From contig JAIWNK010000094.1 in the NCBI GenBank assembly GCA_020216845.1, positions 1 to 10,000 on the forward strand: a stretch of 10,000 nt of DNA. Direction: 5' to 3'. The notes under the pieces are model-generated. The model was not told where the DNA came from. It saw nothing but the letters and a program-made list of their open reading frames with translations, and ran no database searches. Below, piece by piece: positions 1 to 7,163 of this stretch. Every line of letters begins with the position of its first letter. The first letter of the stretch is position 1. The DNA is from Anaerolinea sp. (GTDB lineage: Bacteria > Chloroflexota > Anaerolineae > Anaerolineales > Anaerolineaceae). Made by a program: the position numbers and the translations under genes.

Positions 1-1637
1 ATCTCACTCAGGTTCAGCACAATCACCAAATCTTGCCCTTCCAAAGTGCGGCGATACACCAACACCTCCCCCTGTGCTGAAACAATTTCCTGTGCCCCGC
101 GCCGCAAAGCCGACCATTCCTTGCGCAACGCCACCAACGAACGGTAAAAAGCCATCAGCCCCCGATCTGCTGTCTCCCAATTCATCGGCAAACGCGCTTC
201 TTCGGGCACCCCCCGCGTCCCCTGCCGAACATCGCGTTCCTGACTCAACCCCGTTTCGGTACCATAATACACTACCGGCGCCCCGGGCAAAGTGAACTGA
301 CACAACGCCGCCAATCGCAAACGGCGAGCATCCCCACCCGCTGCCCACAAGAAGCGATTCATGTCATGGTTATCAAGAAAAGACGGGCGCGAAAATGTCT
401 TCGGAAAATATGCATCATGCCGTTGCAAGAATTGCCCCAACCGATCAGCCTTCCACCGTCCAAAAGCCAATGACTGCCGCAACGCCTCCAACAACATGAA
501 ATCCAGGCATCCATCCAACCCACCCTCAAAAGTCAACTGCACATCCGGCGGGTCAACAACCTCACCAAACGTCCAACAATCCGGTTTGGCCTGCCGCGTT
601 GCCTGCCGAAATGCAGCCCAAAAATCTGCCGAAGGGCCAATGGCATAATCCACCCGATAACCATCTACCCCAAACTCCAACCAATACACTGCTGCATCAA
701 GCACATGCTGCCGCGCCGCCGGATTGCGCAGATTCAACTGCGGCAATTCACGCACACCAAAAAACGTCTCATAGTCATCCGGCCAGTGCGTAAAAGTATA
801 CCAATCCCGATATTGGCTATGCGCATTGCGGCAGGCGTCCTCAAACGTCCTATGCAACCACGACCAATGATTCGGCACAAAATCCAACAACACCCTCATC
901 CCAAGCCCATGTGCCTTGTCCAGCAAAACCCGCAAATCCTCCTTGCTGCCCAGGCGCGGCTCCACTTCAAACAAATCTGTCGCATCATATCCATGATGCG
1001 ATGGACTGGGGAAAATCGGTGTCAGCCACAACGTGTTGAACCCCAAATGTGCTACATGTCCCAGCCGTTCGGTGATCCCTTTCAGACTGCCGCCATAAAA
1101 ACCCGCCGGCGTTTCTGGCTTCTGCCATACCCTGCCTTCCCCAGGCCAAAACCGATCTGGAAAAATCTGATACACCACCGCATCGCGCGACCATTCCGGC
1201 GGCGGCGAATCATCCACCCACATCGCCTCATACGCCCCCCCATCGGCAAAAACCTCTCCTGCCGCCGTTGAAAACGCACTCAGCCGATAACGCACCAGCG
1301 TTCCTGAGGGTTGCGCCGGAATCTGCCCACGGAACCGCCGAATATAGCCCCACAGCACCGTATCCCAGCTTTCATCCAGCACATCCAGCGTCAGCACATT
1401 GCCATTTTGCGCCACTCCGCCAGCCCCCACCGGATCGCTGCCATCCGTCGTCCAATATAACCACGCTCGCTCCCCCGGACAAGCCGGACCAACACTCAAA
1501 AACACATCTGTCGGCTTGCCGGGCACAGGCTGTCGCGGGGCGCGTTGATGTTGATGCGTCACACCCGCCCGCAAACCATCCACACGCGCCCGCCGCAGCG
1601 CATCTGTTGCCAATGTACCAAAAATGAAGTCGTCCAT
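1..1637 (-). CDS. GH13 alpha-glucanase (neopullulanase/cyclomaltodextrinase-like), 3' end cut by window edge
   Basis: Probably hydrolyses alpha-1,4 (and perhaps alpha-1,6) bonds in imported maltodextrins in the cytoplasm. The frame is open from ATG at 1637-1635 to the left edge (545 codons, no stop), so a short C-terminal part is missing. There is no signal peptide. Residues ~1-150 form a non-catalytic N-terminal region with a beta-sandwich look (LYWTTDGSDP), as in GH13 neopullulanases. The barrel then starts at YQIFPDRF (156-163). The conserved GH13 blocks are present: DFVPNH (252-257), GYRVDYAIG with nucleophile D330, FGEVVD with acid/base E359, and FLDNHD with D425. The catalytic triad is therefore intact. 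The start overlaps the malG-like stop by one base (TGATG) behind an AAGGGGTG ribosome site, so the two are translationally coupled. The family is clear; the exact substrate (maltodextrin, cyclodextrin or pullulan) cannot be read from the sequence. Confidence 0.92.
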   Translation of the reverse strand, partial: MDDFIFGTLATDALRRARVDGLRAGVTHQHQRAPRQPVPGKPTDVFLSVGPACPGERAWLYWTTDGSDPVGAGGVAQNGNVLTLDVLDESWDTVLWGYIRRFRGQIPAQPSGTLVRYRLSAFSTAAGEVFADGGAYEAMWVDDSPPPEWSRDAVVYQIFPDRFWPGEGRVWQKPETPAGFYGGSLKGITERLGHVAHLGFNTLWLTPIFPSPSHHGYDATDLFEVEPRLGSKEDLRVLLDKAHGLGMRVLLDFVPNHWSWLHRTFEDACRNAHSQYRDWYTFTHWPDDYETFFGVRELPQLNLRNPAARQHVLDAAVYWLEFGVDGYRVDYAIGPSADFWAAFRQATRQAKPDCWTFGEVVDPPDVQLTFEGGLDGCLDFMLLEALRQSLAFGRWKADRLGQFLQRHDAYFPKTFSRPSFLDNHDMNRFLWAAGGDARRLRLAALCQFTLPGAPVVYYGTETGLSQERDVRQGTRGVPEEARLPMNWETADRGLMAFYRSLVALRKEWSALRRGAQEIVSAQGEVLVYRRTLEGQDLVIVLNLSE

Positions 1638-2764
1638 CACCCCTTCACACCGCCCAGCGTCAACCCCGATTCGAAGTAACGCTGCAGCGCCAAATACACC
1701 AGCAATGTCGGGATGACCACAATCACAGCCCCAGCAGCGAAGTATCCCCATGGCACACTCATGCTATTGGCCAGCGAATACAGTGCCGGTACAGCCAATT
1801 TCAGCTTATCCGGAGCAGGCACCAACACCGAAGCAAAGATAAAGTCACCCCACGAACCCATGAAAGCCAGAATCGCTGTCACAGCCAACGCCGGACGTGC
1901 CAGCGGCAGCGCAATCAGCAAAAAGGCCTGCACAGGCCCACACCCATCCAACATAGCCGCTTCTTCCAAATCAATCGGAATCGTATCAAAATAGCCCTTC
2001 AGGTTCCAGGTACAAAACACCAGTGTGCCAGTCGTATAAGCCAACACCAAACCCAAATGCTTGCCATACAAGCCAAGCGCCGTCAGCAACTGCGCCACAG
2101 CGACCAAGGACAACACGCCCGGAAAGGTAGAAAGCGCCAGCAACAAAATCAAAAATGCTTCACGCCCGCGGAATCGAAAACGTGACAGTGCAAACGCCGC
2201 TGAGGTTGAAATAATCAGCGAAAACACCGTCGCAGCCGCAGCAACCGTCAGGCTATTCTTCATCCAGGTTAAGAAGGGTCGCTCGAACAACATCACCTGA
2301 TAGTTCTTCAAACTCGGCTCCAACGGCAAAAACATTCCCGGCAGGCTCAAGGTATACAGGCGTTCGCCTTCTCGCACCGAAGCCAAAATGGCAAACCAGA
2401 CCGGGTAGAGGGCGAATAGCGTAGCCAGCACCAAAACAGAATACTGAAAGCCGCGCTTAGGCCACAGCACCGTCACCATTGCCGCAATCCCCAAAATCAG
2501 GAAAATCAACCGAGCAATGTAAAGACCTGCCGTAGGGGTAGGAACAAACGACAGCATCTTACTCTGTACGCTTGCCATAATCACCTGCACCAACAGCTCC
2601 AGTGCTGGCGGAATGAAGAAAGCCAATGATGATAACCGTGCCGGACGCCCCGACAAAACCGGTTGCTTCTTGCTAAAACGCCATAGCTTGCCCGTGATGA
2701 GCACCACCAAACCAATCCCCACAAACAGGATTTCCCAGGCCGTAAAAACTAGATTCCAGTTCAT
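1637..2764 (-). CDS. malG: MalG-type ABC sugar permease with extended N-terminus
   Basis: Inner-membrane subunit of a carbohydrate ABC importer (375 aa); it would pair with the MalF-like protein next door. The C-terminal ~270 residues are a standard MalG-type permease. The ATPase-docking EAA loop is seen as EEAAMLDG (267-274) followed by LP (286-287) and RPAL. The periplasmic start of the core (GMFLPLEPSLKNYQVML, from ~143) and the C-terminal GGVKG are also family-like. Classical MalG has about 296 aa; here about 80-100 extra N-terminal residues carry two or three added hydrophobic stretches (~5-24, ~46-65, ~81-100). The start is supported by GGAGG seven bases upstream. It lies 24 bases after the malF-like stop and overlaps the amylase by one base. 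Family assignment is firm; the specific sugar is inferred from the glucanase and binding-protein neighbours. Confidence 0.92.
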   Translation of the reverse strand: MNWNLVFTAWEILFVGIGLVVLITGKLWRFSKKQPVLSGRPARLSSLAFFIPPALELLVQVIMASVQSKMLSFVPTPTAGLYIARLIFLILGIAAMVTVLWPKRGFQYSVLVLATLFALYPVWFAILASVREGERLYTLSLPGMFLPLEPSLKNYQVMLFERPFLTWMKNSLTVAAAATVFSLIISTSAAFALSRFRFRGREAFLILLLALSTFPGVLSLVAVAQLLTALGLYGKHLGLVLAYTTGTLVFCTWNLKGYFDTIPIDLEEAAMLDGCGPVQAFLLIALPLARPALAVTAILAFMGSWGDFIFASVLVPAPDKLKLAVPALYSLANSMSVPWGYFAAGAVIVVIPTLLVYLALQRYFESGLTLGGVKG

Positions 2765-2788
2765 CTCATTGCCTCCATACCCCAGACG

Positions 2789-4006
2789 CTAGCGCGCCCC
2801 TTGTGTGACCTTGGTAATGCGCAGACTATACAACGTAGCCAGGAATAGCATGATGAAAATCATCACCGCAAATGCCGTTGCCCGTCCATAATTTGACACC
2901 TGATAAATCTGACGGTAGGCATATACCATCACCAATTCCGTCGCACCCGGTTTATCAGCTGCCAACTGCGGGCCACCGCCCGTCATTGCATACGCCGTCC
3001 CAAACATCTGGAAAGCCGTAATAGAAGTCAACACCAATGCGGGCATCACCGCCGGGCGAATCAACGGCAGCGTAATGCTCAGCAATTGCTGCCACCAATT
3101 TGCCCCATCCACATCTGCGGCCTCATACAATTCTCCCGGAATGGATTGCAAAGCCCCCAAGATGGAAACCATAAAGAACGGATACGAAAACCAAATATCC
3201 GCCAACACAATTGCAATCATCGCCGAAACAGGATTGTTCAGCCAAACCGGTCCTTCAACGTTGAATAAGGCACTCAAAATCTGATTGATCGTCCCCTGTT
3301 GGCGGAAGAAGAATTGCCACACCAACGCCAGCAAAATCGCCACAGCCGACGCACCCCACGGCACGAACAACGCCACCCGGAAGAACGTCCTGCCGCGCAA
3401 ATCAGGTGTATTCAGCACCAACGCCAACACAAGCCCAATCACAAAGGTAAGCGGCACGCGCAGAATCACAAAAATGATTGTGCGCATCACCACAACGATG
3501 AAATCACCTGTATCAAGCAGCTGCCCAAACACCTTGCCAAAATTAACGATCAGCATCAGCAACACTGTCGCAAAAATGCCCCCCGCCCATACAACCCAAC
3601 CTGGCACAGGGCGCATCAGCTGCTTCGAAAACCGGTTGTTCAAGCTATTGGCCACCACCAACGGCACAAAACACACCAATACTTGCACCAATGAAATCAA
3701 TGCTTCGGGTGTGAACAACGTGCCCAACAGATCCGTATAGTTCTTGAAAATTGGGGTAATCGGGCGATACGGTTCAGCAACACCGACCGGAATATTGTCA
3801 CGAAACGATGGCCAGCACAGCGGATCAAGCACCCCCGTCAAACCAGCTGTACAATCTGGATTGGGGCGAAATTTATTCCGATTGGTAAACGAAATGTAAA
3901 TATTCAACGTGGTTGGGTAGATGTTGAAAATCAACACCGCCACAATTGTTGGGAATAGAAACATTAAAGCGGTCAATGACCTGCGACGCCCAGACCAGTT
4001 TGCCAT
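2789..4006 (-). CDS. malF: MalF-type ABC sugar permease
   Basis: Inner-membrane permease (405 aa) of a maltose/maltodextrin-type ABC importer. The N-terminus is basic (NWSGRRRS) and runs into a first membrane segment (~11-30). An extracytoplasmic loop with two cysteines (C52, C64) follows, then several hydrophobic segments. The permease core begins near 175. The EAA loop reads YEAADVDGANWWQQ with E295, A296, A297 and G301, followed by LP at 313-314 and IRP. Its length lies between short MsmF-type permeases (~290) and E. coli MalF (514), with extra membrane segments between ~100 and 160. Start: ATG at 4006-4004 with GAGAGGAG six bases upstream. It follows malE across a terminator hairpin and precedes malG by 24 bases. 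Family secure; substrate inferred. Confidence 0.93.
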   Translation of the reverse strand: MANWSGRRRSLTALMFLFPTIVAVLIFNIYPTTLNIYISFTNRNKFRPNPDCTAGLTGVLDPLCWPSFRDNIPVGVAEPYRPITPIFKNYTDLLGTLFTPEALISLVQVLVCFVPLVVANSLNNRFSKQLMRPVPGWVVWAGGIFATVLLMLIVNFGKVFGQLLDTGDFIVVVMRTIIFVILRVPLTFVIGLVLALVLNTPDLRGRTFFRVALFVPWGASAVAILLALVWQFFFRQQGTINQILSALFNVEGPVWLNNPVSAMIAIVLADIWFSYPFFMVSILGALQSIPGELYEAADVDGANWWQQLLSITLPLIRPAVMPALVLTSITAFQMFGTAYAMTGGGPQLAADKPGATELVMVYAYRQIYQVSNYGRATAFAVMIFIMLFLATLYSLRITKVTQGAR

Positions 4007-4011
4007 CTTAC

Positions 4012-4020
4012 GCTCCTCTC
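4012..4020 (-). promoter_or_regulatory. Ribosome binding site of the malF-like gene
   Basis: Reading leftward, GAGAGGAG lies six bases before the ATG at 4006. It sits just downstream of the malE-malF hairpin and outside its stem, so the hairpin itself should not block translation of malF. Confidence 0.7.
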
Positions 4021-4053
4021 AAAAAACTCAGTTTGTGGCTTTTATCCCCTTAC

Positions 4054-4090
4054 AAAAAAGCGGGGAGAGCCAGCCATCAGCTCTCCCCGC
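4054..4090 (-). terminator. Rho-independent terminator/attenuator between malE and malF
   Basis: A perfect 11-bp inverted repeat (GCGGGGAGAGC at 4060-4070 with GCTCTCCCCGC at 4080-4090) closes a 9-base loop. On the minus strand it is followed directly by six Ts (4059-4054), giving a textbook intrinsic terminator 11 bases after the malE stop. Because malF and malG follow in the same direction with no obvious promoter of their own, it probably acts as a partial terminator or 3' stabiliser that makes malE mRNA more abundant than the permease mRNA. That arrangement is common in binding-protein operons. Confidence 0.9.
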
Positions 4091-4101
4091 CCAAGCACAA
4101 A

Positions 4102-5331
4102 TTACTTCATTTGCGCAACGGCATCTTCAGCAGCCTTTTGAGCCGCAGCCATTGCATCTGCCGGAGAAGCAGCGCCCTGCCAGATTGCCTGGCTGGCCTT
4201 GCCAACCGGATCCCACTGAGCTGAGGAGTAGGGCGAAGGAGACATCGGAACGCCCAGATTCAGCGCAGCACCAAAGCCAACCACTGCCGGCAGCTTCTGC
4301 ACTTCAGGATCTTTCAAAGCAGCTGTTGCAGCCGGGATGGTCTTGTTGACCAACGAGAGCTTCTTCTGCACCTCAGCGCTGGTGAAGTACTTCATCACAT
4401 CCAACGCGACATCGGTATTGCCACGATCCACTGCATTCTTGGTCAGCATGAGTGTCTTAATGCCAACGAACGGGCGACCCATGGGGATGATGCCGTAATT
4501 GACACCATCTTCCTCAACACCCGCGACCGCCCAGGGGCCAGTCCACCACATGCCAACTTTGCCTTCCTTCAACGCAGCCTTGCAGATATCGTAGCTGTTT
4601 TCAGCCAACGAAACATTCTTGAATTTGGCGAACCACTCCGCAGCCTTGATGGCTTCGGGGGCATTCAGGTTCGGCTTGCCAGTTTCGTCAATGTAATTGG
4701 GCAGGCCAAAGCCAAAGAAGATCGGCGACATGTGATACGCATCGCTGCCACCAAACGCCTGGTTGCAGACCAACACCTTGCCCGTATCCTTCTGGAAGGC
4801 TTCCGCCTTAGCATACAGATCATCAAAGTTTAGCGGATCGCTGGGCAGATACTTGTCAGAAACAACGTCTTTATTGTAGATCAGTGCAATGCCTTCCTGA
4901 GTCTCAGGCAGCGCCCAGATCTTGCCCTGCCACATGACGCCATTGATCGCCGCTGGCTCATAGGTGGCCTTGAGGAAGTCCATCGTGATGCCCTTATCAT
5001 CCAGGTTCACGATATTGCCCTTCAGTGCCTGCTCGCCAATTTTGTCATTGGCCCAACCGATGATGTCGGGGCCTTCCCCAGCCGGAATGGCAACATTCAA
5101 TGCATTCGCCACGTCTTCGGGCTTGGAAAGATCAATCTTGACATTCGGATGCGCAGCCGTATAGTCATTGAAAGCTGCCGTGATCGCGTCCAGATACTTG
5201 CCATCCCACTGATGCCAAATCTTGATCGTCACTTCCTTCGCAGCGGGTTCAGGCGTCTTCGTATTGCAAGCCGCAAGAACGAAAGTCGCAATCAGCACCA
5301 GGCTGATCAGCATCATCAACTTCTTAGACAT
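4102..5331 (-). CDS. malE: MalE-like sugar-binding lipoprotein of an ABC importer
   Basis: Extracytoplasmic solute-binding protein (409 aa from the chosen start) that captures a sugar, probably maltose/maltodextrin, and delivers it to the MalF/MalG-like permeases. The N-terminus is a lipoprotein signal: MSKK, a hydrophobic core, then lipobox LAAC with C22 as the predicted lipidated cysteine, followed by a TPEPAA linker. Family landmarks are IKIWHQWDG (36-44), GPDIIGWANDKIGE (87-100), LPETQEGIALIYNKD (141-155) and the aromatic GMWWTGPWAV (260-269), typical of the sugar-contacting region. The frame could extend upstream to a TTG at 5412, but ATG at 5331-5329 has GGAGG six bases before it and makes a proper signal peptide. 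Substrate is inferred from the adjacent glucanase; other oligosaccharides are possible. Confidence 0.93.
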   Translation of the reverse strand: MSKKLMMLISLVLIATFVLAACNTKTPEPAAKEVTIKIWHQWDGKYLDAITAAFNDYTAAHPNVKIDLSKPEDVANALNVAIPAGEGPDIIGWANDKIGEQALKGNIVNLDDKGITMDFLKATYEPAAINGVMWQGKIWALPETQEGIALIYNKDVVSDKYLPSDPLNFDDLYAKAEAFQKDTGKVLVCNQAFGGSDAYHMSPIFFGFGLPNYIDETGKPNLNAPEAIKAAEWFAKFKNVSLAENSYDICKAALKEGKVGMWWTGPWAVAGVEEDGVNYGIIPMGRPFVGIKTLMLTKNAVDRGNTDVALDVMKYFTSAEVQKKLSLVNKTIPAATAALKDPEVQKLPAVVGFGAALNLGVPMSPSPYSSAQWDPVGKASQAIWQGAASPADAMAAAQKAAEDAVAQMK

Positions 5332-5337
5332 CTTCTT

Positions 5338-5342
5338 CCTCC
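5338..5342 (-). promoter_or_regulatory. Shine-Dalgarno site fixing the malE start
   Basis: On the minus strand GGAGG occurs six bases upstream of ATG 5331-5329, which decides for this start over the in-frame TTG at 5412. Confidence 0.8.
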
Positions 5343-5436
5343 AGAACAGTTTATGTTTGAATTTGAATTTTTGATTGGTAGTTTGAGAAAACATATACAC
5401 TGGGTCAACCAAAACAGATCGCTTTTTTTTGAAAAA

Positions 5437-5450
5437 CCACCTCCTTTCCT
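5437..5450 (-). promoter_or_regulatory. Second, orphan Shine-Dalgarno-like purine tract in the malE leader
   Basis: Reading leftward, AGGAAAGGAGGTGG is a near-perfect anti-16S match about 106 bases upstream of the malE ATG. No ATG lies at usable spacing; the nearest in-frame start is a TTG 27 bases away. It is followed by an eight-A run (5423-5430 as Ts on the plus strand). It may be a standby ribosome site, part of a leader fold or an mRNA-stabilising element; the role is not shown by the sequence. Confidence 0.35.
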
Positions 5451-5490
5451 AACAATCATCCAATACGACCGTGAGCGACAAACTATTATC

Positions 5491-5518
5491 ATTTTATTCC
5501 ATTCAAAGATTTTGTCAA
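5491..5518 (-). promoter_or_regulatory. Sigma70-type promoter of the malE operon
   Basis: On the minus strand a perfect -35 TTGACA (5518-5513) is followed after 16 bases by TAAAAT (5496-5491), five of six matches to the -10 consensus. Transcription would start near 5484, leaving a leader of about 150 bases before malE. A GATAAT a few bases further on is too far from the -35 (22 bases) to be the preferred -10. Confidence 0.65.
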
Positions 5519-5522
5519 GTTT

Positions 5523-5530
5523 ACACGTGT
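5523..5530. promoter_or_regulatory. ACACGTGT palindrome between the divergent malE and lipM promoters
   Basis: A perfect 8-bp palindrome lies four bases upstream of the malE -35 and four bases upstream of the lipM -35-like box. It is flanked by two direct TTTGTC copies (5511-5516 and 5534-5539). Its place suits an operator, but 8 bases can be palindromic by chance and no regulator gene is in the window. Confidence 0.25.
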
Positions 5531-5534
5531 CAGT

Positions 5535-5564
5535 TTGTCTAATCCGCTATCCGCGCGGTATAAT
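5535..5564 (+). promoter_or_regulatory. Promoter of the lipM-like gene, predicted leaderless
   Basis: A perfect -10 TATAAT (5559-5564) has a -35-like TTGTCT (5535-5540, four of six matches) 18 bases upstream. The ATG at 5572 begins eight bases after the last base of the -10, which is where transcription would be expected to start. The mRNA is therefore probably leaderless, and no Shine-Dalgarno is present. Confidence 0.7.
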
Positions 5565-5571
5565 AGCCCTC

Positions 5572-6393
5572 ATGTCTAACCCAACCTGGCGTCTTTTGCT
5601 CACCCCACCGGCCACCGGTGCATGGAATATGGCCGTTGATGAAGCTATATTGGAATCCACAGGTAGCCAAAAAGCCCCACCTACGCTGCGCCTCTATGCC
5701 TGGCAACCGCCTTGCCTATCACTCGGCTATGCTCAATCCGCTAACGAAGTAGATTTTGCCGCCCTCAACCGCCTGGGCTGGCAAATCGTCCGTCGTCCAA
5801 CCGGTGGTCGCGCCATTCTGCACACCGACGAACTGACCTACTCCGTCATCACCCCGCCAGATGACCCCATCATGGCTGGCGGCGTTTTGGAAAGCTATCG
5901 CCGCCTGGCACAAGCCCTGCTGCGCGCCCTCCACATCCTCGGACTACAAGCTGCTGCCGACGCGCGCTACCCTACAACCGACACCACCCCCAACGGCCCC
6001 GTCTGCTTCGAGGTCCCTTCCAATTATGAAATCACTGTTGCTGGCAAGAAATTACTTGGCAGTGCTCAAGCACGCCGCAGCCAAGGCATCTTGCAGCATG
6101 GTTCCTTTCCACTTCACGGCGACTTAACGCGCATCACACAGGCGCTCGTCTTTCCAGATGAAGAGGCCCGCCAACGTGCTGCCCAACGTCTGCTTGCCCA
6201 TGCTGCCACCGCCGCAGACTACCTCACCCCACCGCCCACCTGGCAACAAGCCGCCCAGGCTTTTCAATCTGCCTTCGCCGAGACTCTTGGGCTCAACCTC
6301 GTCCCTGGTGAACTAAGCCCAGCAGAACATCAGCGCGCCCAAACCCTGCAAGCCGAAAAATACGCCGCAGATTCGTGGACAATGCGCCTCTAA
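5572..6393 (+). CDS. lipM: LipM-type octanoyl/lipoyl protein transferase (BPL/LplA superfamily)
   Basis: Transfers an octanoyl (or lipoyl) group to the lipoyl domain of GcvH or 2-oxoacid dehydrogenase E2 subunits, in the cytoplasm. The 273-aa length matches LipM (~278 aa) and lacks the extra C-terminal domain of LplA (~337 aa). Motifs: NMAVDEAIL (19-27), the ligand loop RRPTGGRAILH (74-84), GPVCFEVPSNYEI with C145 where LipM has its acyl-thioester cysteine, GKKLLGSAQ (159-166) with the acyl-contacting lysine, LQHGSFPL (174-181), and EKYAADSW near the end. The start at ATG 5572 is set by the family N-terminus and by the -10 box just upstream; the frame stays open further upstream but that stretch overlaps malE. 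Divergent from malE, convergent with the DUF4230 gene. LplA-like ligase activity is the main alternative. Confidence 0.88.
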   Translation: MSNPTWRLLLTPPATGAWNMAVDEAILESTGSQKAPPTLRLYAWQPPCLSLGYAQSANEVDFAALNRLGWQIVRRPTGGRAILHTDELTYSVITPPDDPIMAGGVLESYRRLAQALLRALHILGLQAAADARYPTTDTTPNGPVCFEVPSNYEITVAGKKLLGSAQARRSQGILQHGSFPLHGDLTRITQALVFPDEEARQRAAQRLLAHAATAADYLTPPPTWQQAAQAFQSAFAETLGLNLVPGELSPAEHQRAQTLQAEKYAADSWTMRL

Positions 6394-6395
6394 AA

Positions 6396-7079
6396 TCAAG
6401 GCTGCGGGGTTGCGTTTGGCTGCACAAAAATCACCGAAGGATAGCCCAATTGCCGGAATAGACGCATCAGATAATTTTCGGCATTAATCTGCGCCTGCGC
6501 TAAAATACCGTCATTCAAAGCCGCCTTCAAAATCTCACTTTCTGCCACCTGACGCGCCTGCGTCTCCAGATTCACATTTTGTTGTGCCAGCAATCCAGTC
6601 TGCCGATCAAAGACATACGACTTGTCATTATCCAACTCAGCCACAAATACTTCTGCTGAGGGTAACTTCACGTACAATGTTTCGCCCTGCAGCCACAAAT
6701 CCTGGTCGCTAATCTTCGCCAAATCCACCCCAGCAATCACCCGTCCGTGCGCCACAAACAGCAAGCGATCCCCAAACAAGAACTCAAACGACCCTTGTCC
6801 CACCTCCGCGGTGATGACCTTCTCAACACTGTATTGGATCGTCTCCAGTCTCGCCAGCGATTGCACATCGTGAATGATTGTCACCGGGTCAGGAATGATG
6901 GTAGGCGTCGGGTTCAGCAAAGCATTCACCTGCGTTTGCAATTGATCATTGGCCTCACTCAACGGGTTTAGCGACCGGTCCATCATGCGGTTAACCATGC
7001 TCAACAACACCACTCCACCCACCAACAAAAGCAGCAACAGCACCAGAAACACCACTGCATTATTTCGGATACTTCTCAT
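6396..7079 (-). CDS. Membrane-anchored DUF4230 family protein
   Basis: Protein of unknown function, 227 aa from the chosen start. It has a short basic head (MRSIRNN), one long membrane segment (~9-29), a linker with a TPT stretch (~57-60), then a soluble domain. The soluble domain matches the DUF4230 pattern: LARLETIQYSVEKVI (~75-89), an FVAHGRVIAGVDLAKI core, then LYVKLPSAEVFVAELDNDKSYVFD. This places the domain outside the membrane with an N-in, C-out topology. The frame extends 11 codons further up, but ATG 7079-7077 has AAGGAGG five bases before it. The C-terminus ends in a Pro-rich NATPQP. It is convergent with lipM (two-base gap) and divergent from the phnD-like gene. No enzymatic role can be stated. 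Confidence 0.75.
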   Translation of the reverse strand: MRSIRNNAVVFLVLLLLLLVGGVVLLSMVNRMMDRSLNPLSEANDQLQTQVNALLNPTPTIIPDPVTIIHDVQSLARLETIQYSVEKVITAEVGQGSFEFLFGDRLLFVAHGRVIAGVDLAKISDQDLWLQGETLYVKLPSAEVFVAELDNDKSYVFDRQTGLLAQQNVNLETQARQVAESEILKAALNDGILAQAQINAENYLMRLFRQLGYPSVIFVQPNATPQP

Positions 7080-7084
7080 CTCTT

Positions 7085-7089
7085 CCTCC
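7085..7089 (-). promoter_or_regulatory. Shine-Dalgarno site fixing the DUF4230 gene start
   Basis: On the minus strand AAGGAGG ends five bases before ATG 7079-7077, which favours this start over the longer upstream frame to 7112. Confidence 0.75.
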
Positions 7090-7148
7090 TTCTCAGCCAA
7101 AACTGACAACAAAACCTTGCACGCTTCAAGAAGCTAACCTCAAACCCG

Positions 7149-7156
7149 ATTATAAT
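7149..7156. promoter_or_regulatory. Symmetrical -10 element ATTATAAT, promoter of the phnD-like gene and possibly bidirectional
   Basis: On the plus strand TATAAT (7151-7156) ends seven bases before the ATG at 7164, so the transcript is predicted to be leaderless. The 8-mer ATTATAAT is its own reverse complement, so a second perfect TATAAT reads leftward (7154-7149) towards the DUF4230 gene, with a ~65-base leader. Neither direction has a convincing -35 box. Confidence 0.55.
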
Positions 7157-7163
7157 AGAGTTT

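Noticed and set aside
705..1271. 188-aa open frame on the plus strand, Arg/Pro/Ile-rich
   Set aside because: It lies opposite the GH13 gene, whose minus-strand frame has all catalytic motifs; its composition is typical of an antisense shadow.
3285..3740. 151- and 131-aa open frames on the plus strand rich in Asn/Thr/His
   Set aside because: They are antisense to the malF-like gene with its EAA loop; no start signal or family resemblance.
5332..5412. Longer malE start at TTG 5412
   Set aside because: It would put 27 residues before the lipoprotein signal and ignores the well-placed GGAGG before ATG 5331.
5149..5571. Upstream extension of the lipM-like frame
   Set aside because: It would overlap malE by ~180 bases, encodes Arg/His-rich shadow sequence, and contains both promoters; the family N-terminus begins at 5572.
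6380..6420. Search for a bidirectional terminator between lipM and the DUF4230 gene
   Set aside because: Only two bases separate the stops and no stable stem with a T run is visible.
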